A DNA stretch of 64,000 nucleotides from Blastomyces gilchristii SLH14081 (GCF_000003855.2 NW_003101682.1:5256635-5320634); one strand, 5' to 3'; positions 33,428 to 46,515 are shown, counted from the stretch's first letter. A program made the numbers and translations. The notes: generated by a model from the sequence alone, not told the origin.

Positions 33428-35100
33428 ATACATGAATCATGCATCTCTTGTATTATTCAAGTGTGTAAGAGTTCAGAGTGAGAGACTCAGCATTGTTCAC
33501 AGAATTATAGAGTGTTATTATTATTAATTGAACATTCTGAGATATCAGTTCTTATACATAGTTCTGAGGGAAATCAGAGTGCTTCTTAACATACTACTTC
33601 AGTGAGAATCTGAAGAAGTTCATCTGTCTGAGCTGCTGAATGTCACAGTTCATTCAGTGTAAGAGAAGTGAAGATATCAATGACAGTTCTAACTGAAGAA
33701 GCATGTATAGTTCTAATTGAAGAAGTATATATAGTGTCATGAACTGTTTCATCTTGATTAACTAGTATCTTCAGGTTCAAGAGCTGATGCTCTTAATTCA
33801 TTCAGCAAGTATCTGTTACATTGAATGATATATCTTGCTCTTGTTGTGAGAGAGTATCTGTCATTGAGTTCTGACTGTCAGAACAGTAGTGTATTGTAAA
33901 ATGAAAGCAGCTTAAGATCTCAGATTATTATATCTGTTATTCAGCGAGTTTACAGATAGTTGTGAAGTATTTAAGGTTCTTATAATCTGTGATTATCTCA
34001 AATTCAGAGACACTTTGAAGTTCAGAGTTTCATTCTTCTAAACAGTATATAATTGTGAGAAGTTTCTTATCATAGATCTCATAATTGCATTCAGCAGAAC
34101 TCAGTTTCTTAGATATGAAGACACATGATTATAGAACATCTTCATTATTATATTACAATATCACTTCTTCTATCATATAGTCAGAGAAATTGATCTCAAC
34201 AACTGTCTCATGATCAGAATTGAATATTATCAGCAGAGAGGTATTAATAAACATCTTCTTTATCTGTATAAATGCAGCTTCAGTGTCTGCTGATCATTGA
34301 AATACTCAGTCTTTCTTAGTAAGGTCTGTAAGTGATCTCATAATATCTGAGAAGTTTTGTATAAATTGCTGATAGAAGTTAGCAAATTCAATGAAGCTTT
34401 GTACATCTTTCACAGTATATAAAGCTTTTTATTCAAGAATGACAGAGATCTTCTCAGGATTTATTTCAATTTTCTTATCAGCTTCTATGATGAAATCTGA
34501 GTATTTAATACTCTTAACTTCAAAATCACACTTGTCAATATCAATTAATAGTTCTGCTTCTCATAGTTGTTGTAATACTCTGCACACATACTCTTGATAT
34601 TCTTTTCTGAATTCATCAGTGAAGATGAGAATGTTATCTAGATAAGCAGATACAAACTTATTAAGAAAATCTCAGAGTACTCACTTGACATACTTCTGAA
34701 ATGTACTGAGAATGTTAGTCAGTTCAAAGAGTGTGACTATTCATTCAAAGAGATTCTAACATGTTTGAAATGCTGTAAGCCATTCATCTTCTTCAGTGAT
34801 ACAAATCTTATGAAACACAGTGATAACATCTAGCTTTGTAAATCACTAAGCTTGTCTGATTCATGCTAGGGTTTTATTGATGAGAGATAACAGATATCAA
34901 TCTTTCTTTGTCAATCTGTTCAGATCTCAGTAGTTCACACAGAATCAGAGTTCTTCACCTGACTTCTTTGCAAAGAGAATAGAAGCTGCAGCAGAAGAGT
35001 TACTAATATGTATAAATTTCTTATCTAACAGATCATTGAGTGTCTTCTGAAGAAGAAGAAGTTCATCTTAAGACATATTATAAAGAGAGTCTCATGATGA
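33428..35100 (-). pseudogene. Ty3-B2 integrase start, RNase H and reverse transcriptase
   Basis: Right-to-left reading. RT motifs are found in the complement of about 35000-34640, including AYLDNILIF (YLDD with one Asp changed to Asn) at about 34660-34630. The RNase H/connection end (ITDYKNLKYF) is in the complement of about 33995-33965, with an N-S-M-T-D segment near 33870. The left end at 33428 is the second copy of the Ty3-C target duplication. It is collinear with Ty3-B1 19546-21270 and with 62740-64000. Confidence 0.8.
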
Positions 35101-35496
35101 TTCAGAGTTCTTACTATTCTTCTTTTTTAACTTGATACTGCGATTCACTTCTGAACCTTATAAGAGAGATAGATTTATAGCATTATTATTTTATCAGAAG
35201 ACATCTAGATATTCATGATATTGTTAAGAGAGTTTTGTATGAGAATCTGTTATTATAATACAGAATAACTTTTCTAGAGTCTTTTTAATATTAGTCAGAC
35301 TGATGAAATAGATTGATATATGATTCTGCTGTTAATAATTCTTTCAGTGACTTCTTTTTCTGAGCATTTTATAGATGTTGACAGAGATCTGTGTCAGGTT
35401 CATAGTCTTGTGAATATTATTCTCATGAACTCTATCATTATTAGAGAATATCAAGCTTCTGTTTCAAGTGTTCAATAAGATGCCTTATTCAGATAG

Positions 35497-37000
35497 TCAG
35501 GCAAGTTCTAACATAAGATTGTAATCAAGATTATCAACTTCATATATATAGATATCTTCATATTGATGTTCTCTCACATCTATGATCAGCTTCATCATGT
35601 AATAGATACAAATGTGTTTTGAATCATCAAATTCTGCAAGGAGTTGAGATCTTGATAAGAGAATATGCTGAAGGTTATGATGTCTTACAACTGAAGATTT
35701 TATCATTGCATAGTAATATAGACTGCTGTCTATCATGGCTTTCATATTATACATGTTATCAATCACAGTAGATATAAGAATCACATTCATTGTCATTTTC
35801 TTTTCAAATTGTTGTCATTCAATCTCTTCAAGCTCCTGTTTATGAATTTGAATAGAAGCTAATCTTTTCCCTGTTTCATCAGAGTATTCTTATAGTTATC
35901 TTCTGAATCTTTCTTCACTGCAATGTGATTGATGCGGACAGGCACTGATTCATTCTTTAAATGAGAAGACACTGATCTTTCTCTCAATTGAGAAGATGCT
36001 GATCTTTCTCTTGAGTGTGAAGACACATAGGTCAATCAGCAGTTGAAAGTGATGTGTTCTAATCAGTTACAGTTGATATATACTTCACATTGACATCAAT
36101 CAGTGACTTCTTTAAAAGTGATCTCAGGGATTCAGAAGCCTGTTCAGACAGTGAAGATTCTTACTTATGTGTAGACATTTGAGTTCACTCAATTCATAGC
36201 ATCTGCATCATTGTTATTTCTCAGTGTAAGTGTATGAGTTGCTGAGATGTAATGTCTTCTGTCACTGTTCTGTATACTCTTGTGCTTGATAAGACAGTTA
36301 TTCATTGTCTGAAGCTGTGTGCAGAAGTTTTCATAAGTCTGGTCTTTGTCTATACTTACAAGAATCTGTAAGAGTTTAAAAGTTAATGTCTTCTTGAGCA
36401 TGCTAATCTTTATTTGATTCTCTCAAGATTGATTATCTGCTTCTAGAATCTTGATGTTGAAGTCAGGAATAAATGTTGTAAGAGAAGTGTTTCTCTGTCA
36501 GATACTTTGTAATTCATCTAATACTTTCTATTGCATAACAGTGTCTGAGAATAGAACATCAAGATATTTCATGATATTATCAGATATTCATAACACTGAT
36601 TCACATGCTTTTATTTATGAATGAAACTTCTGTTTCATACAATCTTTCAATCATTCATTGATATATTAATCTTGATTGATTAATGAACTGATGGCATTTT
36701 CATCTATACTTAGTTTCATGAGCATTTTCATTCTTCATGATGAGTAGAGAGTGAGATCAGAAGTATTGAAATATACAGAAGCATCTAAGTATTCTTTCAG
36801 CACTTTTGTATTTAATTCTGTAGATGTTGAAATTGTGTAAGTTAATTATTAAATCTCTTTGTATTGATGTTATTGAGTTGCATGCATATCAGCTATTTAT
36901 TATTATTGTAGTTTCAACATTACTCAGAGCCACTATGACACTGCATTTATACTCATGTTCAAGAGTTCTTTCATATTATTGTTAGACATGATTATATCAT
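35497..37000 (-). pseudogene. Ty3-B2 protease and gag
   Basis: 35796-35497 is open for 99 codons and contains AMIDSSLYYYAMIKSSVVRHHNL, an aspartic protease active-site region (D-S-G expected, D-S-S found). 36401-36189 is open for 70 codons and is a gag segment (MLKKTLTFKLLQILVSIDKDQ) matching Ty3-B1 18181-18408. Between them the complement contains Ser-rich and Cys/His codons near 36000-36080 that may be the remains of a zinc knuckle; not certain. Confidence 0.72.
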
Positions 37001-37306
37001 TTATTAGATGTGAGATATCTGTGAAATCTGAAGAAGTATAATTATATGAATATCTTATACATCTGAGTGTCAGAACTCTCAGATCTTTCACTAATGTTCT
37101 CTTTGTAAGATCTTATTGCAGAGTTAGAGTGACTAATGAGTAAGCTTCTATTCAGAGACTCAGTGTCTGCTTAACTGTTTAACTGTTTCTCTATTTCTTA
37201 TGTGTTGTTACATGTTCAGATATCTCTTGATAAATAATCATTTCTAATGAGGAGACAATGCATGAATAATTATTTTCTAATAAGAAGATGATGAATATTT
37301 TTCTAA

Positions 37307-37637
37307 TGTAAGAGGCCTACACTGAATAGATTGATATGATATTGATAGGTCTTATATAACAAAGAGAAAAACATTAAAGAAGAAAAAGAAAGAGAAAGTG
37401 TAGAAATTAGTGATCAGAGTGAATATTTATACACATATGTAATGATGTATACAGTGAAGCTTCAGGGTGGAAGAATCTATATGTGTTCATGGCGGCCGAG
37501 GATCGGTGATTGAGAATGGCCGAGAATCAGAGTGTACATGTTTGATAGTGAAACAGAAGAATCTATGGAGTGAAGCAGAAGAATCTATGAAGTGTAATGA
37601 AATAGTCTATATAATTGATCGGGCGCAGCCCGCCACA
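37307..37637 (-). repeat. 5' LTR of Ty3-B2
   Basis: 331 bp. The outer right third keeps GGCGGCCGAGGATCGG and GATCGGGCGCAGCCCGCC. The inner left edge reads CCTACACTG where the partner has CCTACGCTG. Confidence 0.92.
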
Positions 37638-37642
37638 ATTCT

Positions 37643-40006
37643 CATTATACAGAAACAAGTGAGTCAATTACAACAGAAAATACTGCAATCAAGTATACTT
37701 TAACAGAGAACAGATAATCAGACTTCTATAACACAGATCACACACTCAGATGCAATAGATTTAGATCTGAATATTATTGCTAAAGCACTGAATTCTCTGA
37801 AAAAGAGATTCTCTGAGTGAAAATTTTGATATCATGAGCATCAAGCTTGTTTTAACTGCAGACATTCAAATCATGATGCAAAGAATTACACACAGTATAC
37901 ACAGTCAAGAAAAGTAAGAGAGTTAAAAAATTAGCAGAATCAGTGAGCTCAGAGACACTCACTGATATTCTATGAAAAGTCTTCAAAGTAAAAGAGATGT
38001 TTACATTAGATGATTCTCTGAATTCTGTGAATATTAAGAGAAAGCAGGCTTCTGACTGAGACACAGGCAAGGATGAAGCAGATGCTTATCTCAATGCCTT
38101 GAGACCTGAAATGTTAATGTATAGAGAGCACTTGAGTAAGAATTGAGAGATAGCTGCAAAAGTATTGATGAATACAGAAGCTTCTATATAATATATTAAT
38201 GATTATATAACCTGAAGACTGAAAGAGGTTCACTGAGTGAAGAATTCTCAATACATAAGATTGTGTGATAATTAATATTTAATATTATCTGCAAGAGTAA
38301 GAGTTCTCTTGCATTTCAGATAATGATCTTGCTATATTTAAGTGTGAGAGCTGCAGAACATAGAATACAATCTTATTCTCAGACTCAATTGATTTCAAAG
38401 ATTCAATTCACAGATTCATTAACATACATGTTATATACAGTTAACTGATAGAAAGAAAACAGTTCATACAATTCTATTAACTGATATGAGAAGGACATTT
38501 CACATCTCTGATATAGAAGGATTAAATCTGCTTACACATCAATAAGCAAAGAGAATAATTTACAAGATCTTATCTGAAAGTGTTCTGTCTGTCATATAAG
38601 ATCTGAAAGCAGAGGAAACCAGAATAAAAGATATGTGAGAGAATAAGTGTATGAAGGAACTTCCGAAGAAGCATGAGAAGATCTTTTAGATAGATCTTTT
38701 ACCAGAATTGTTACTGAAACAAGGATTTGTACATGAGATTAACACAGAGAATGTGAAATCAGTCAATGAAAATACATATCTTCTGTCACAAACATATTTC
38801 AAAGAACAGAAGTGTCAGATCACAGAGCTTTTAGAACATGGTCTTATACAACTCTCATCAAGTGTGTGAGACTTTCCAGTTCTATTCATGAAAAAGACAG
38901 ATGAGAAGTAATGAAAATGTATCAATTATTGAGTACTTAATAAGCTTATAATCAAGAATAAACATTCACTGTCATAGATTCAACAACAGTTGAATACAGT
39001 TGAAAACATCTGATATCTATCAAAGATAAATCTTCCCTCAGAATACTGACAGATCTGTGTAGATGAACTGTCAGTATTATGAACTATATTTAATATACAA
39101 TGAGAAAAGTTTGAATTCATAATAATATTATTCAGTCTGACAAATACATCTATTATCTTTCAAATGATGATGAATATGATTTCTTATAAACAGAATGAAA
39201 CCTCATATCTTGTATATCTGAATAACATTCTAGTCTTCTCAAACTCATACAATGAATATCTGAAGTATCTTGATAAAGTATTTACAACTCTGACAGAGTA
39301 TAAGCTCTAAGTCAAATTAATAAAGTATGTGTTTGAAATGAAAGAGTTGAAGTTCATAGAATATGTAGTGAGTGATGACTGTATACATCTCATTATGAAG
39401 AAATTGAATGTTATAGTGAATTAACTGTGACTGAGAAATGTATATTATGTATAACAGTTTCTTCAGTTGATCTCATATTACTGTATATTTATCAAAGATT
39501 TTGTATGAATAACTGTATCACTCTTAAATCTCTTAAGAGAAATAAAGACTAATCTGCAGAAGAAGAAGTTTTGATTAATCATCTGAAATATTATGTGTGA
39601 AGAGGCTTTTCTCATACTGAGAAAACATGTAACAACATTCTCAGTACTTATTTAATCAGATTATAATAAATCTTTCTACATTGAAACAGATACATCTGAA
39701 TGAGCTATCAGAGACACTCTTCTACAGATGAGTAAGAATAACAAGCTGCACTCAGTGATGTATAATGATAGAAAACTATCAGGTACTGAACTCAATTACT
39801 CAGTGTATGAAAAGAAATTGCCAGTGATCAAGCATACACTGATGTTATAAGATAGATATATTGATAACAGTTATATAATAATGATGATCACAGATTATAA
39901 AAGCCTCATCTATCTACAATCAATGACAAAACCTTTCAAACACTTAGTATATTGAATCTCAGAGTTTCAAGTGTACAATCTTCATATTAAATACTGAAAG
40001 AGATTG
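37643..40006 (+). pseudogene. Ty3-A2 gag end, protease, reverse transcriptase, RNase H
   Basis: Collinear with 5250-7600 of Ty3-A1. The gag zinc knuckle near 37849-37890 reads CFNC...H...Y, with the last Cys lost. RT segments corresponding to VYLNNILVFS (near 39215) and the FQMMMN region are recognisable. The frame is interrupted more often than in Ty3-A1. It ends at the Ty3-D1 insertion (target duplication AATAC 40007-40011). Confidence 0.82.
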
Positions 40007-40011
40007 AATAC

Positions 40012-40556
40012 TGTAATATGACGCCACTGAAGCAGTGACTAGTTGACGGTGTCACATAGAAGTAGTTGTTTAAGAAGCTGTATAAGTGAGCTTGACTATC
40101 TTGCTTGAATAGTGAGCTCATAGGCTACAGAGTTATTGTGAGAATATCACAGATATAGTACTTAGTATACTAAGAAGATTGTATGAGACACATAGTAACT
40201 CTTGTATATATTTCAGTAGAAGAAAAAACAAATCACTGACTTCTTTGATAAGAAGTCAGTATCTAGCTATTCTATATAGATAATAAGTAAATACTCTTCT
40301 CTCATTTCATAAGTGAGAATAGCTGAAGTAATATCTCAGCAATGCCTCACTATCAAGAAAGAGTAATCTGCTAATCTTGTATAAAAGTGAGGTTCTCATA
40401 TTCATTAATCAGATCTTTCTATGATATATCTGAATAATGTTATAAAGTGATTGAAAATCAGTTTAAACAGTCTGTGAGATGAATAAAATTATTCACATGA
40501 AAGTAATAAGCTGTGTGAAATCAGAGTGAGGTCTTGACACAGTCAGAGATATAATA
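40012..40556 (-). repeat. 3' LTR of Ty3-D1
   Basis: 545 bp, the same length as its partner. The outer left 45 bases keep GACGCC and GACGGTGTC. The inner right 116 bases differ from the 5' LTR at roughly 40 positions by my reading, nearly all C to T or G to A in this copy. Confidence 0.92.
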
Positions 40557-41017
40557 ATACTCTTCTCTTTAAGAGTATAGTTCTGATATTGTTAAGATTA
40601 CTGAATTAGAAATTATCTTTGTTATATAGTAATAATTATCAATCAATTTAACAGCACATGTGCTGTATATAATATAAAGAAATAGATGAGTTCTTCTACT
40701 AACTGTGTAGATCTTTCTTTTTTCATCTTCATTTAAATTAAACACATGATAAGTGAGTTTCTTATATCTTGATTTAAAATATGAAAAATATAGTTAATAG
40801 TGACTTGCAGATCTCTCATCATATTTCATTCTATATATAAAATTTCCTGCAAAAGTGATGTATTTTAGAGATAAAACTAACAGTAGTGACAGGATTTTTT
40901 GAAAAGAACTCTCTTCTTTATGAAATATTTTTCTCTCTTCTTCTCTCATCTGTAATAGTGAGTGCATGAGAGCATCATTCTTAAGAGATAATAAGAGGCT
41001 TATTCTGATGTTTTCTA

Positions 41018-41527
41018 GTGAATAATAAACATCTTTATAATGCAGCTGCAGTCTTCATGATCATCAAGAAAGCCAGATTGAAAGTGAAGACAGCAGTGTC
41101 AATGAGCTGCAGAAGCACTGCTCTTATTATTATATTTTCTCTCTCTTCTGCATCTCTTACAGCTGCGGAGATAGTAGCTGTGTCTTGCAGTGAGATGTCA
41201 TCTCTTCTGCTGACTAGTTTATCTGCATCTGGTCTATCCTCTGCTCTTCTCATCACTGTTGCGATGCCGCCCCCTCTCTCAATCAACATAGTGATGTATG
41301 ACCTCATATGATCATTTGAAGAGAATCTCAGAGAGAGCTTGATTTCAGAAATAGTAACTCTGAGAAGCTCAATTCATAGTTTCTCTTCTGTGATATACCT
41401 GAGCCCTGCTCAGAATGCTGCTGAGTTAAGTCTGCAAAGTTCTGCAGTTTCTTTGTCTTCTCTCTGTGAGAAGGCTTCAGTACAGTCTCTGATCAGCACT
41501 GTCACTTATCTGCACTATACTAAATAG
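41018..41527 (+). pseudogene. Antisense accessory frame of Ty3-D1
   Basis: Function unknown. Opposite strand to pol, between integrase and 3' LTR. It reads 169 residues with a single internal stop, a TGA at a Trp position (41309-41311). It begins MNNKHLYNAAAVF and ends at a TAG that is CAG in Ty3-D2. It is Ser/Ala/Leu-rich, without a clear domain. Ty3-D2 has the same protein at 45396 onward. The overlapping minus-strand frame (41307-41035) is shorter and is treated as a shadow. This block keeps more CpG and CC than the flanking pol. Confidence 0.5.
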
Positions 41528-42900
41528 CTGAAGAAGAGAAGGATTTTATATACTTATCTCTTCTCTCACTTCTATTATTTCTGTTATATCTGTAACAATA
41601 ACTTCTATCTCTCTGTAAGTATTACTTTACAGAAAGACATCATATTAGATCTGATAAGAAGCTCAGATACTCAAGTAGTACAGAACAAGAATTTCAAAGC
41701 TTTAAGTATTAACAGATTCTGTCAAGACTGAGAAGATCTCTCTTACTTATCTATAAAAGAAGATAAAAGTATAAGTCTCTGAGATAAAAAAACATCTCAG
41801 AATAACTAACTTTAAGAAGAAGTTAGTCAGCACTGTCATTGAAAGTACTGCAGAGATTAATTACTAGTTAAAGAGAATCTCACTTCAGTTGAAGCAGATG
41901 ATTAAGATACTTTATAAGTTAATAAGTTAATACTTTTAGTATCTCTTATACTCTTTTATAGTATACTTCTCTGCAGTGCTGCAGTGCTAACTTCTTAGCA
42001 GATAAAGATACTAATACTGCAGACTTCAACAGTGAAGAATAAGTTTGATAAAGATATAATTATTAATAAGTAGACTCTGATCTCTCTTTTTACTTTTTCA
42101 GTGAGCTGCAGCTATATTAAGATAGTAGCAGTCTGTAGATTGATAATATTAATCTTTATTAATTTTAAATATCTCTTTCTTTTCTTATTTACTGCTTCAG
42201 GAATTTTATACTTATATAGTCTCATTAAACTTCTAAAAAATTCTTTAAGAGAAAATAGAAGAAGAGTGCTACAGAGTTTATAAGACACTGACTTATCACT
42301 GTGAGATCATCTCTAAAAAAAATCCTTTGAGAAAAAATGAGAAGTTTTAAGCAGTATTTCTTACTTAACATCTCTGATATATAATGAAGCAGTCTCTACT
42401 AGTCATCTCATAGCTTACAATCTCTTTCTCAGCATTTTTCAAATGCTCAAGCAGTTCTCATAAATTCTCTGATAATAAATAATCTTCTCATTTAATGAGA
42501 TATTGAAGCTTACTATAATATGTTCACTTATTCAATATTTTCTTCATAAGATATTCAGTATTACTCTTAATCTTAATATTATTCAGCTGAGACAGCTTCA
42601 CTCTGAGATATTACTTATAGAGCTTTAAATAGAAAATGTGAAAAACAGAATGAATTGATTTCAATTCTGTAAGTAATTTCAACTTATATATCTGCTTACT
42701 TATCACTCTTATTATTGAGAAAGATTCTAGTTATCACTCACTGAGCTTCTTACACAGTCTTATTATCTTAATATTCTTTGCTGAAAGTAGCACTTGATTC
42801 TCTATTAAGAACTTCATTAAAAGATGTTTTTAATTATAGTATATTATCTATTACTTCTGAGTGTGATGAATACTTTTCACTGTCTTCTCATGAATTTTAT
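41528..42900 (-). other. Ty3-D1 between integrase and accessory frame
   Basis: AT-rich, converted sequence collinear with 46516-47650 of Ty3-D2. It probably includes the integrase C-terminus on the minus strand and the continuation of the + strand frame, but I cannot fix either by eye. Confidence 0.4.
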
Positions 42901-44395
42901 TCAAAAGTTTCAATCTCACTTTTACTTCTGATACTGAGAAGTACTCTGTTCTTTGTATCTATTCAATATTCTGACTGTCTATCTCTTTCTTTGAAATATT
43001 GTCTATGATGTTACTAAGTAATGAAGAATTATATTTATAATTAGTATAGAAAGAAGATATCTTTAAGATTATATTCTTTATATTATTATATATGAATTCA
43101 GCAGTTAAAAGATGTTTGAGCTAATCATTCTAATAATATAAATTGAATACTTGAAGATGCTGTTCTAGTGTCTGATTCTGATATTCAGTCTGATTATCTG
43201 TCTGCAGATGAAATACAGTACTGAGAAGACATCTTATTATAAAATAATAGTAAAAAGCTGATCAGTATTTACTAATAAAGAGAGATTCTTAATCTATTAT
43301 CAATGATTTCAGAGCACTGTGATTATAAATAATAGTATTTAAAAATAGATCAGTTAATTCAGAGGCTTTAATCTTTTTATAAGTAGAGATATATTTAATT
43401 ATCTTCATAAACTGATTAATAATAATTAAAATTGAGTTATATTCTTTAACTCTTATTGACTTCAGTAGATTAACTATGAAATTCATTAATAGATTCTGTC
43501 ATGAGCTCTTTGAAACAGGCAGTAATCTCAACTTACTGTATTATTTATACTGCAGAATCTTTATTCTTTAACAGATATTATAAGTCTTAATATACTCTTT
43601 AACATCTGTTCAGAGCTTGTTCTAAATATATTTATATTTTAGAAGCTTCTCAGTCTTCTCTAATCTAAAGTGTTCTGTATAAGAATTATTATAATGAATT
43701 CTCAATAACTTCAGACACACTGCTTTACTATAAGAGATGAAGACTGAACTATTCAGCAGTAGAAGTTCACATTCTTCTAGTTATCAGTGACTTGATTTCT
43801 TAGCAGTAGTATCTCAATCAGAGTCTGTCTCTTTCAAGTTTAAATCAGATTCTTTTCTCTTTAACTTCTGAATTCAAGCTGTAGTAGAGATGTGCTTCTT
43901 CTATAACTTATCAATAAATTTCAAAAGTAGTTAAGTTAAAAGATTGTAGACTGTTTCATTCTTTATCAATTCAATGATTATAAAATATAATATAAGAAGC
44001 TCATGATTTTCAGTGTCAGTCTTTTACAGAGACTCAGGTTTTCTTTCATCTTCTATACTGAGTCATACAGCTGTCTTATCAGCATCATTTCTGAGCTTCA
44101 TAGAATCTCAACTCTCTGCAGCCAGCTTCTTCTGTAGTAATAACAGAGATTCTTTTATAGAATTCTTCTTCACATTAATAATATTATAATCAGGTCATCT
44201 AGACAGTGTATCAGCAGAGTTAAGCTGATCTGAACAGTATCAGATATAGAAATTATACTTTAAAAGCAGCTCTACTCATCTGACTTGACATTCTATTATA
44301 CTCTTTATTATTAAGAAGTAATACAGATTTACATAATCAGTGAGAACTTACACTGAGTACTTACTACTCTGAAGATAATATTATCAGATCTTAAA
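42900..44395 (-). pseudogene. Ty3-D1 integrase and RNase H end
   Basis: The open stretch 43486-43289 is integrase core: MNFIVNLLKSIRVKEYNSIL, then IINQFMKIIKYI, then ELTDLFLNTIIYNHSALKSL. It matches the Ty3 core, with the first Asp changed to Asn. The part at 44000-44395 carries the end of RNase H and ends at the first copy of GAATT (44396-44400) where Ty3-D2 is inserted. Confidence 0.8.
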
Positions 44396-44400
44396 GAATT

Positions 44401-44934
44401 TGTAATGTAGTGAAACTGAAGCGGTGGCTAGTCAGCGGTGTTATGTAGAAGTAGTTGTTTGAGAAGCTGTATAAGTGAGCTTGACTATCTTACTTGAATA
44501 GCGAGCTCATAGGCTACAGGGTTATTGTGAGAATATCACAGATATGATACTTAGTATACTAAGAAGATTATATGAGACATGTAGTAACTCTTGTATATAG
44601 TTCAGTCAGAGAAAAAATAAATCACTGACTTCTTTAATAAGAAGCCAGCATCTAGCTATTCTATATAGAAAATAAGCAGATACTCTTCTCTCATTTCACA
44701 AGTAAGAATAGTCAGAGTGATATCTCAGTGATATCTTATTATCAAGAAAGAGTAATCTGCTAATCTTGTATAGAAGCAGAGTTCTTATATTCATTAATCA
44801 GATCTTTCTATGATATATCTGAATAATGTTATAGAGTGATTGAAAACTAGTTCAGACAGAATGAAATCATCTGTATAAAAGTGATGAGTTATGTGAAACT
44901 GTAACAGAGTCTTGACACAGCTGAGAGTGTGATA
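44401..44934 (-). repeat. 3' LTR of Ty3-D2
   Basis: 534 bp. The outer left end keeps AAGCGGTGGCTAGTCAGCGG. The inner right 95 bases are fully converted (CTTGACACAGCTGAG for CTTGGCGCGGCCGGG). Confidence 0.92.
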
Positions 44935-45395
44935 ATACTCTTCTCTTTAAGAGTATAGTCTCTATACTCTTAAGATTACTGAATTAGAAATTATCTTTGT
45001 TGTATAGCAACAGTTGTCAACTGATTAACAGTATATATACTGTATATAATATCAAGAAATAGATGAGTTCTTCTGCTGACTGTGTAGATCTTCTCTTTCT
45101 CATCTTCATTCAAATCAAACATGTGATAAGTGAGTTCCTTATATATTGATTTAAAATGTGAAAAATATAGTTAATAAGTGACTTACAGATCTCTCATTAT
45201 ATTCCATTCTATATATAAAATTCTCTGTAAAAGTCATATGTTTTAGAGACAAAGCTAACAATAGTGATAGAATTTTTCAAAAAGATTCTTCTCTTCTCTG
45301 TAATACATTTTTCTTCTCTCTTCTCATCTGTAATAGTGAGTGCATGAGAGCATCATCCTTGAGAGATAATAAGAAGCTTATTCTGATATTTTCTA

Positions 45396-46515
45396 GTGAG
45401 TAAACATCTTCATGATGCAGCTGCGGCCTCTGTAGCTGTCAAGAAAGCCAGGTTGAAGGCAGAGACAGCAGTATCAATGAGCCGCGGGAGCATCACTCTC
45501 ATTGTCACACCTCCTCCTGCTTCTCTTGTGATTGTGGTGGTAGTTGCTGTGCCTTGCAGTGAGGTGTCATCCCTTCTGCTGGCCAGTTTGTCTGTGTCTG
45601 GTCCTTCCTCTGCTCCTCTCACTGCTGTTGTGACACTGCCCCTCTTTCCAACCAACACAGTGATGTATGACCCTGTGTGATGATTCAGAGAGAACTCTGA
45701 GAAGAGCTTGATTGCAGAGATAGCAGCTCTGAAAAGCTCAATTCATAGTTTCTCTTTCATGGCATATCTGAGCCCTGCTAGACTAACCGTGTGACCGTGT
45801 CTGAGACCAGGACCAGATTTTTTGATAGTCTCATTACCAATTCGACTGATCCCATTACACGGTTTTAACATTAGATAGTAGTCTCATACTGTTCCAGTGA
45901 GACTTACTGTCTACTCTTGTCACATTTTCCAAATGGGACCATGATTTCCACTTCTCAATTTAAATTATTTTTATTGCTTTAAATGACTTTAAATCTCATT
46001 TGAGCATTATCAAAAAGTGTTACTTTTTTAAAAATTAAAAATAGTCTAAAAAAAACCTTAAAATGTCTAAAAATAGTAACTTTATGCCAAGAATGGGACT
46101 AAATGAGACCAAATGAGACCACTTTCTCATTTTTTTCAAGTCATGGTTTCATTTTAAGATCTGATATATAGTCACTTTACATGTTTTTTTAATAGCCAGT
46201 CCCAGCGGGATTCACGCCAAGAAATGTATGGGACCAGATCAAATAGGATCAAACATGAAATTCATGGTCCCGGCGGCCAGTCTAAGCCCTGCTCAGAATA
46301 CTGCTGAGTTGAGTTCACAGAGTCCTGCAGTTTCTTTATCTTCTCTCTATAAGAAGGCTTCAGTGCAGTCTCTGACTGATATCACTACTTATCTACACTG
46401 TACTAAGCAGCTGAAGAAGAGAGGGATTTTATATATCTATTTCTTCTCTCACTCTTATTATTTCTGTTATACTTGTAATAATAACTTCTGTCTCTCTGTA
46501 AGTATTACTTTATAG
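45396..46515 (+). pseudogene. Antisense accessory frame of Ty3-D2, split by MITE M4
   Basis: Function unknown. The + strand frame begins MSKHLHDAAAASVAVKKARL and runs 94 codons to two TGA at Trp positions. It then continues to YLSPA, where MITE M4 is inserted (45779-46284), and resumes after it with QNTAELSSQSPAVSL for about 75 codons to 46515. It is the same protein as 41018-41527, but extends beyond the TAG found there. Pro/Ala/Ser/Val-rich. This block is among the least mutated internal segments in the window. Confidence 0.5.
45779..46284 (+). mobile_element. hAT-like MITE, copy M4
   Basis: 506 bp, TAGACTAACCG to GGCGGCCAGTCTA, duplication AGCCCTGC at 45771-45778 and 46285-46292. The empty site is in Ty3-D1 near 41400-41412 (GAGCCCTGCTCAGAA). 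It is the least mutated of the four copies, with GGGACC and GGTCCCGGCGGCC retained near the right end. It lies deepest in the nest. Confidence 0.94.

Larger units (their letters stand above)
24591..37637 (-). mobile_element. Ty3-B2, chromovirus-type Ty3/gypsy on the minus strand
   Basis: 331-bp LTRs at 24591-24921 (3') and 37307-37637 (5'), target duplication ATTCT (24586-24590, 37638-37642). Inserted in gag of Ty3-A2. Minus-strand order from the right: gag (about 37000-35900), protease (35796-35497), RT (35100-34380), RNase H (34240-33830), integrase (split by Ty3-C at 26171-33422) and chromodomain (25110-24925). Without Ty3-C it is about 5.8 kb. It has a purine tract ending GAAGGAGGCGAA before the 3' LTR (complement of 24922-24934). 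Confidence 0.92.

Noticed and set aside
41035..41307. Minus-strand 90-residue frame in Ty3-D1, also at 45410-45658
   Set aside because: It overlaps the longer + strand frame that continues through Trp-type TGA stops and past a MITE. I keep the + strand, though the strand choice is not proven.
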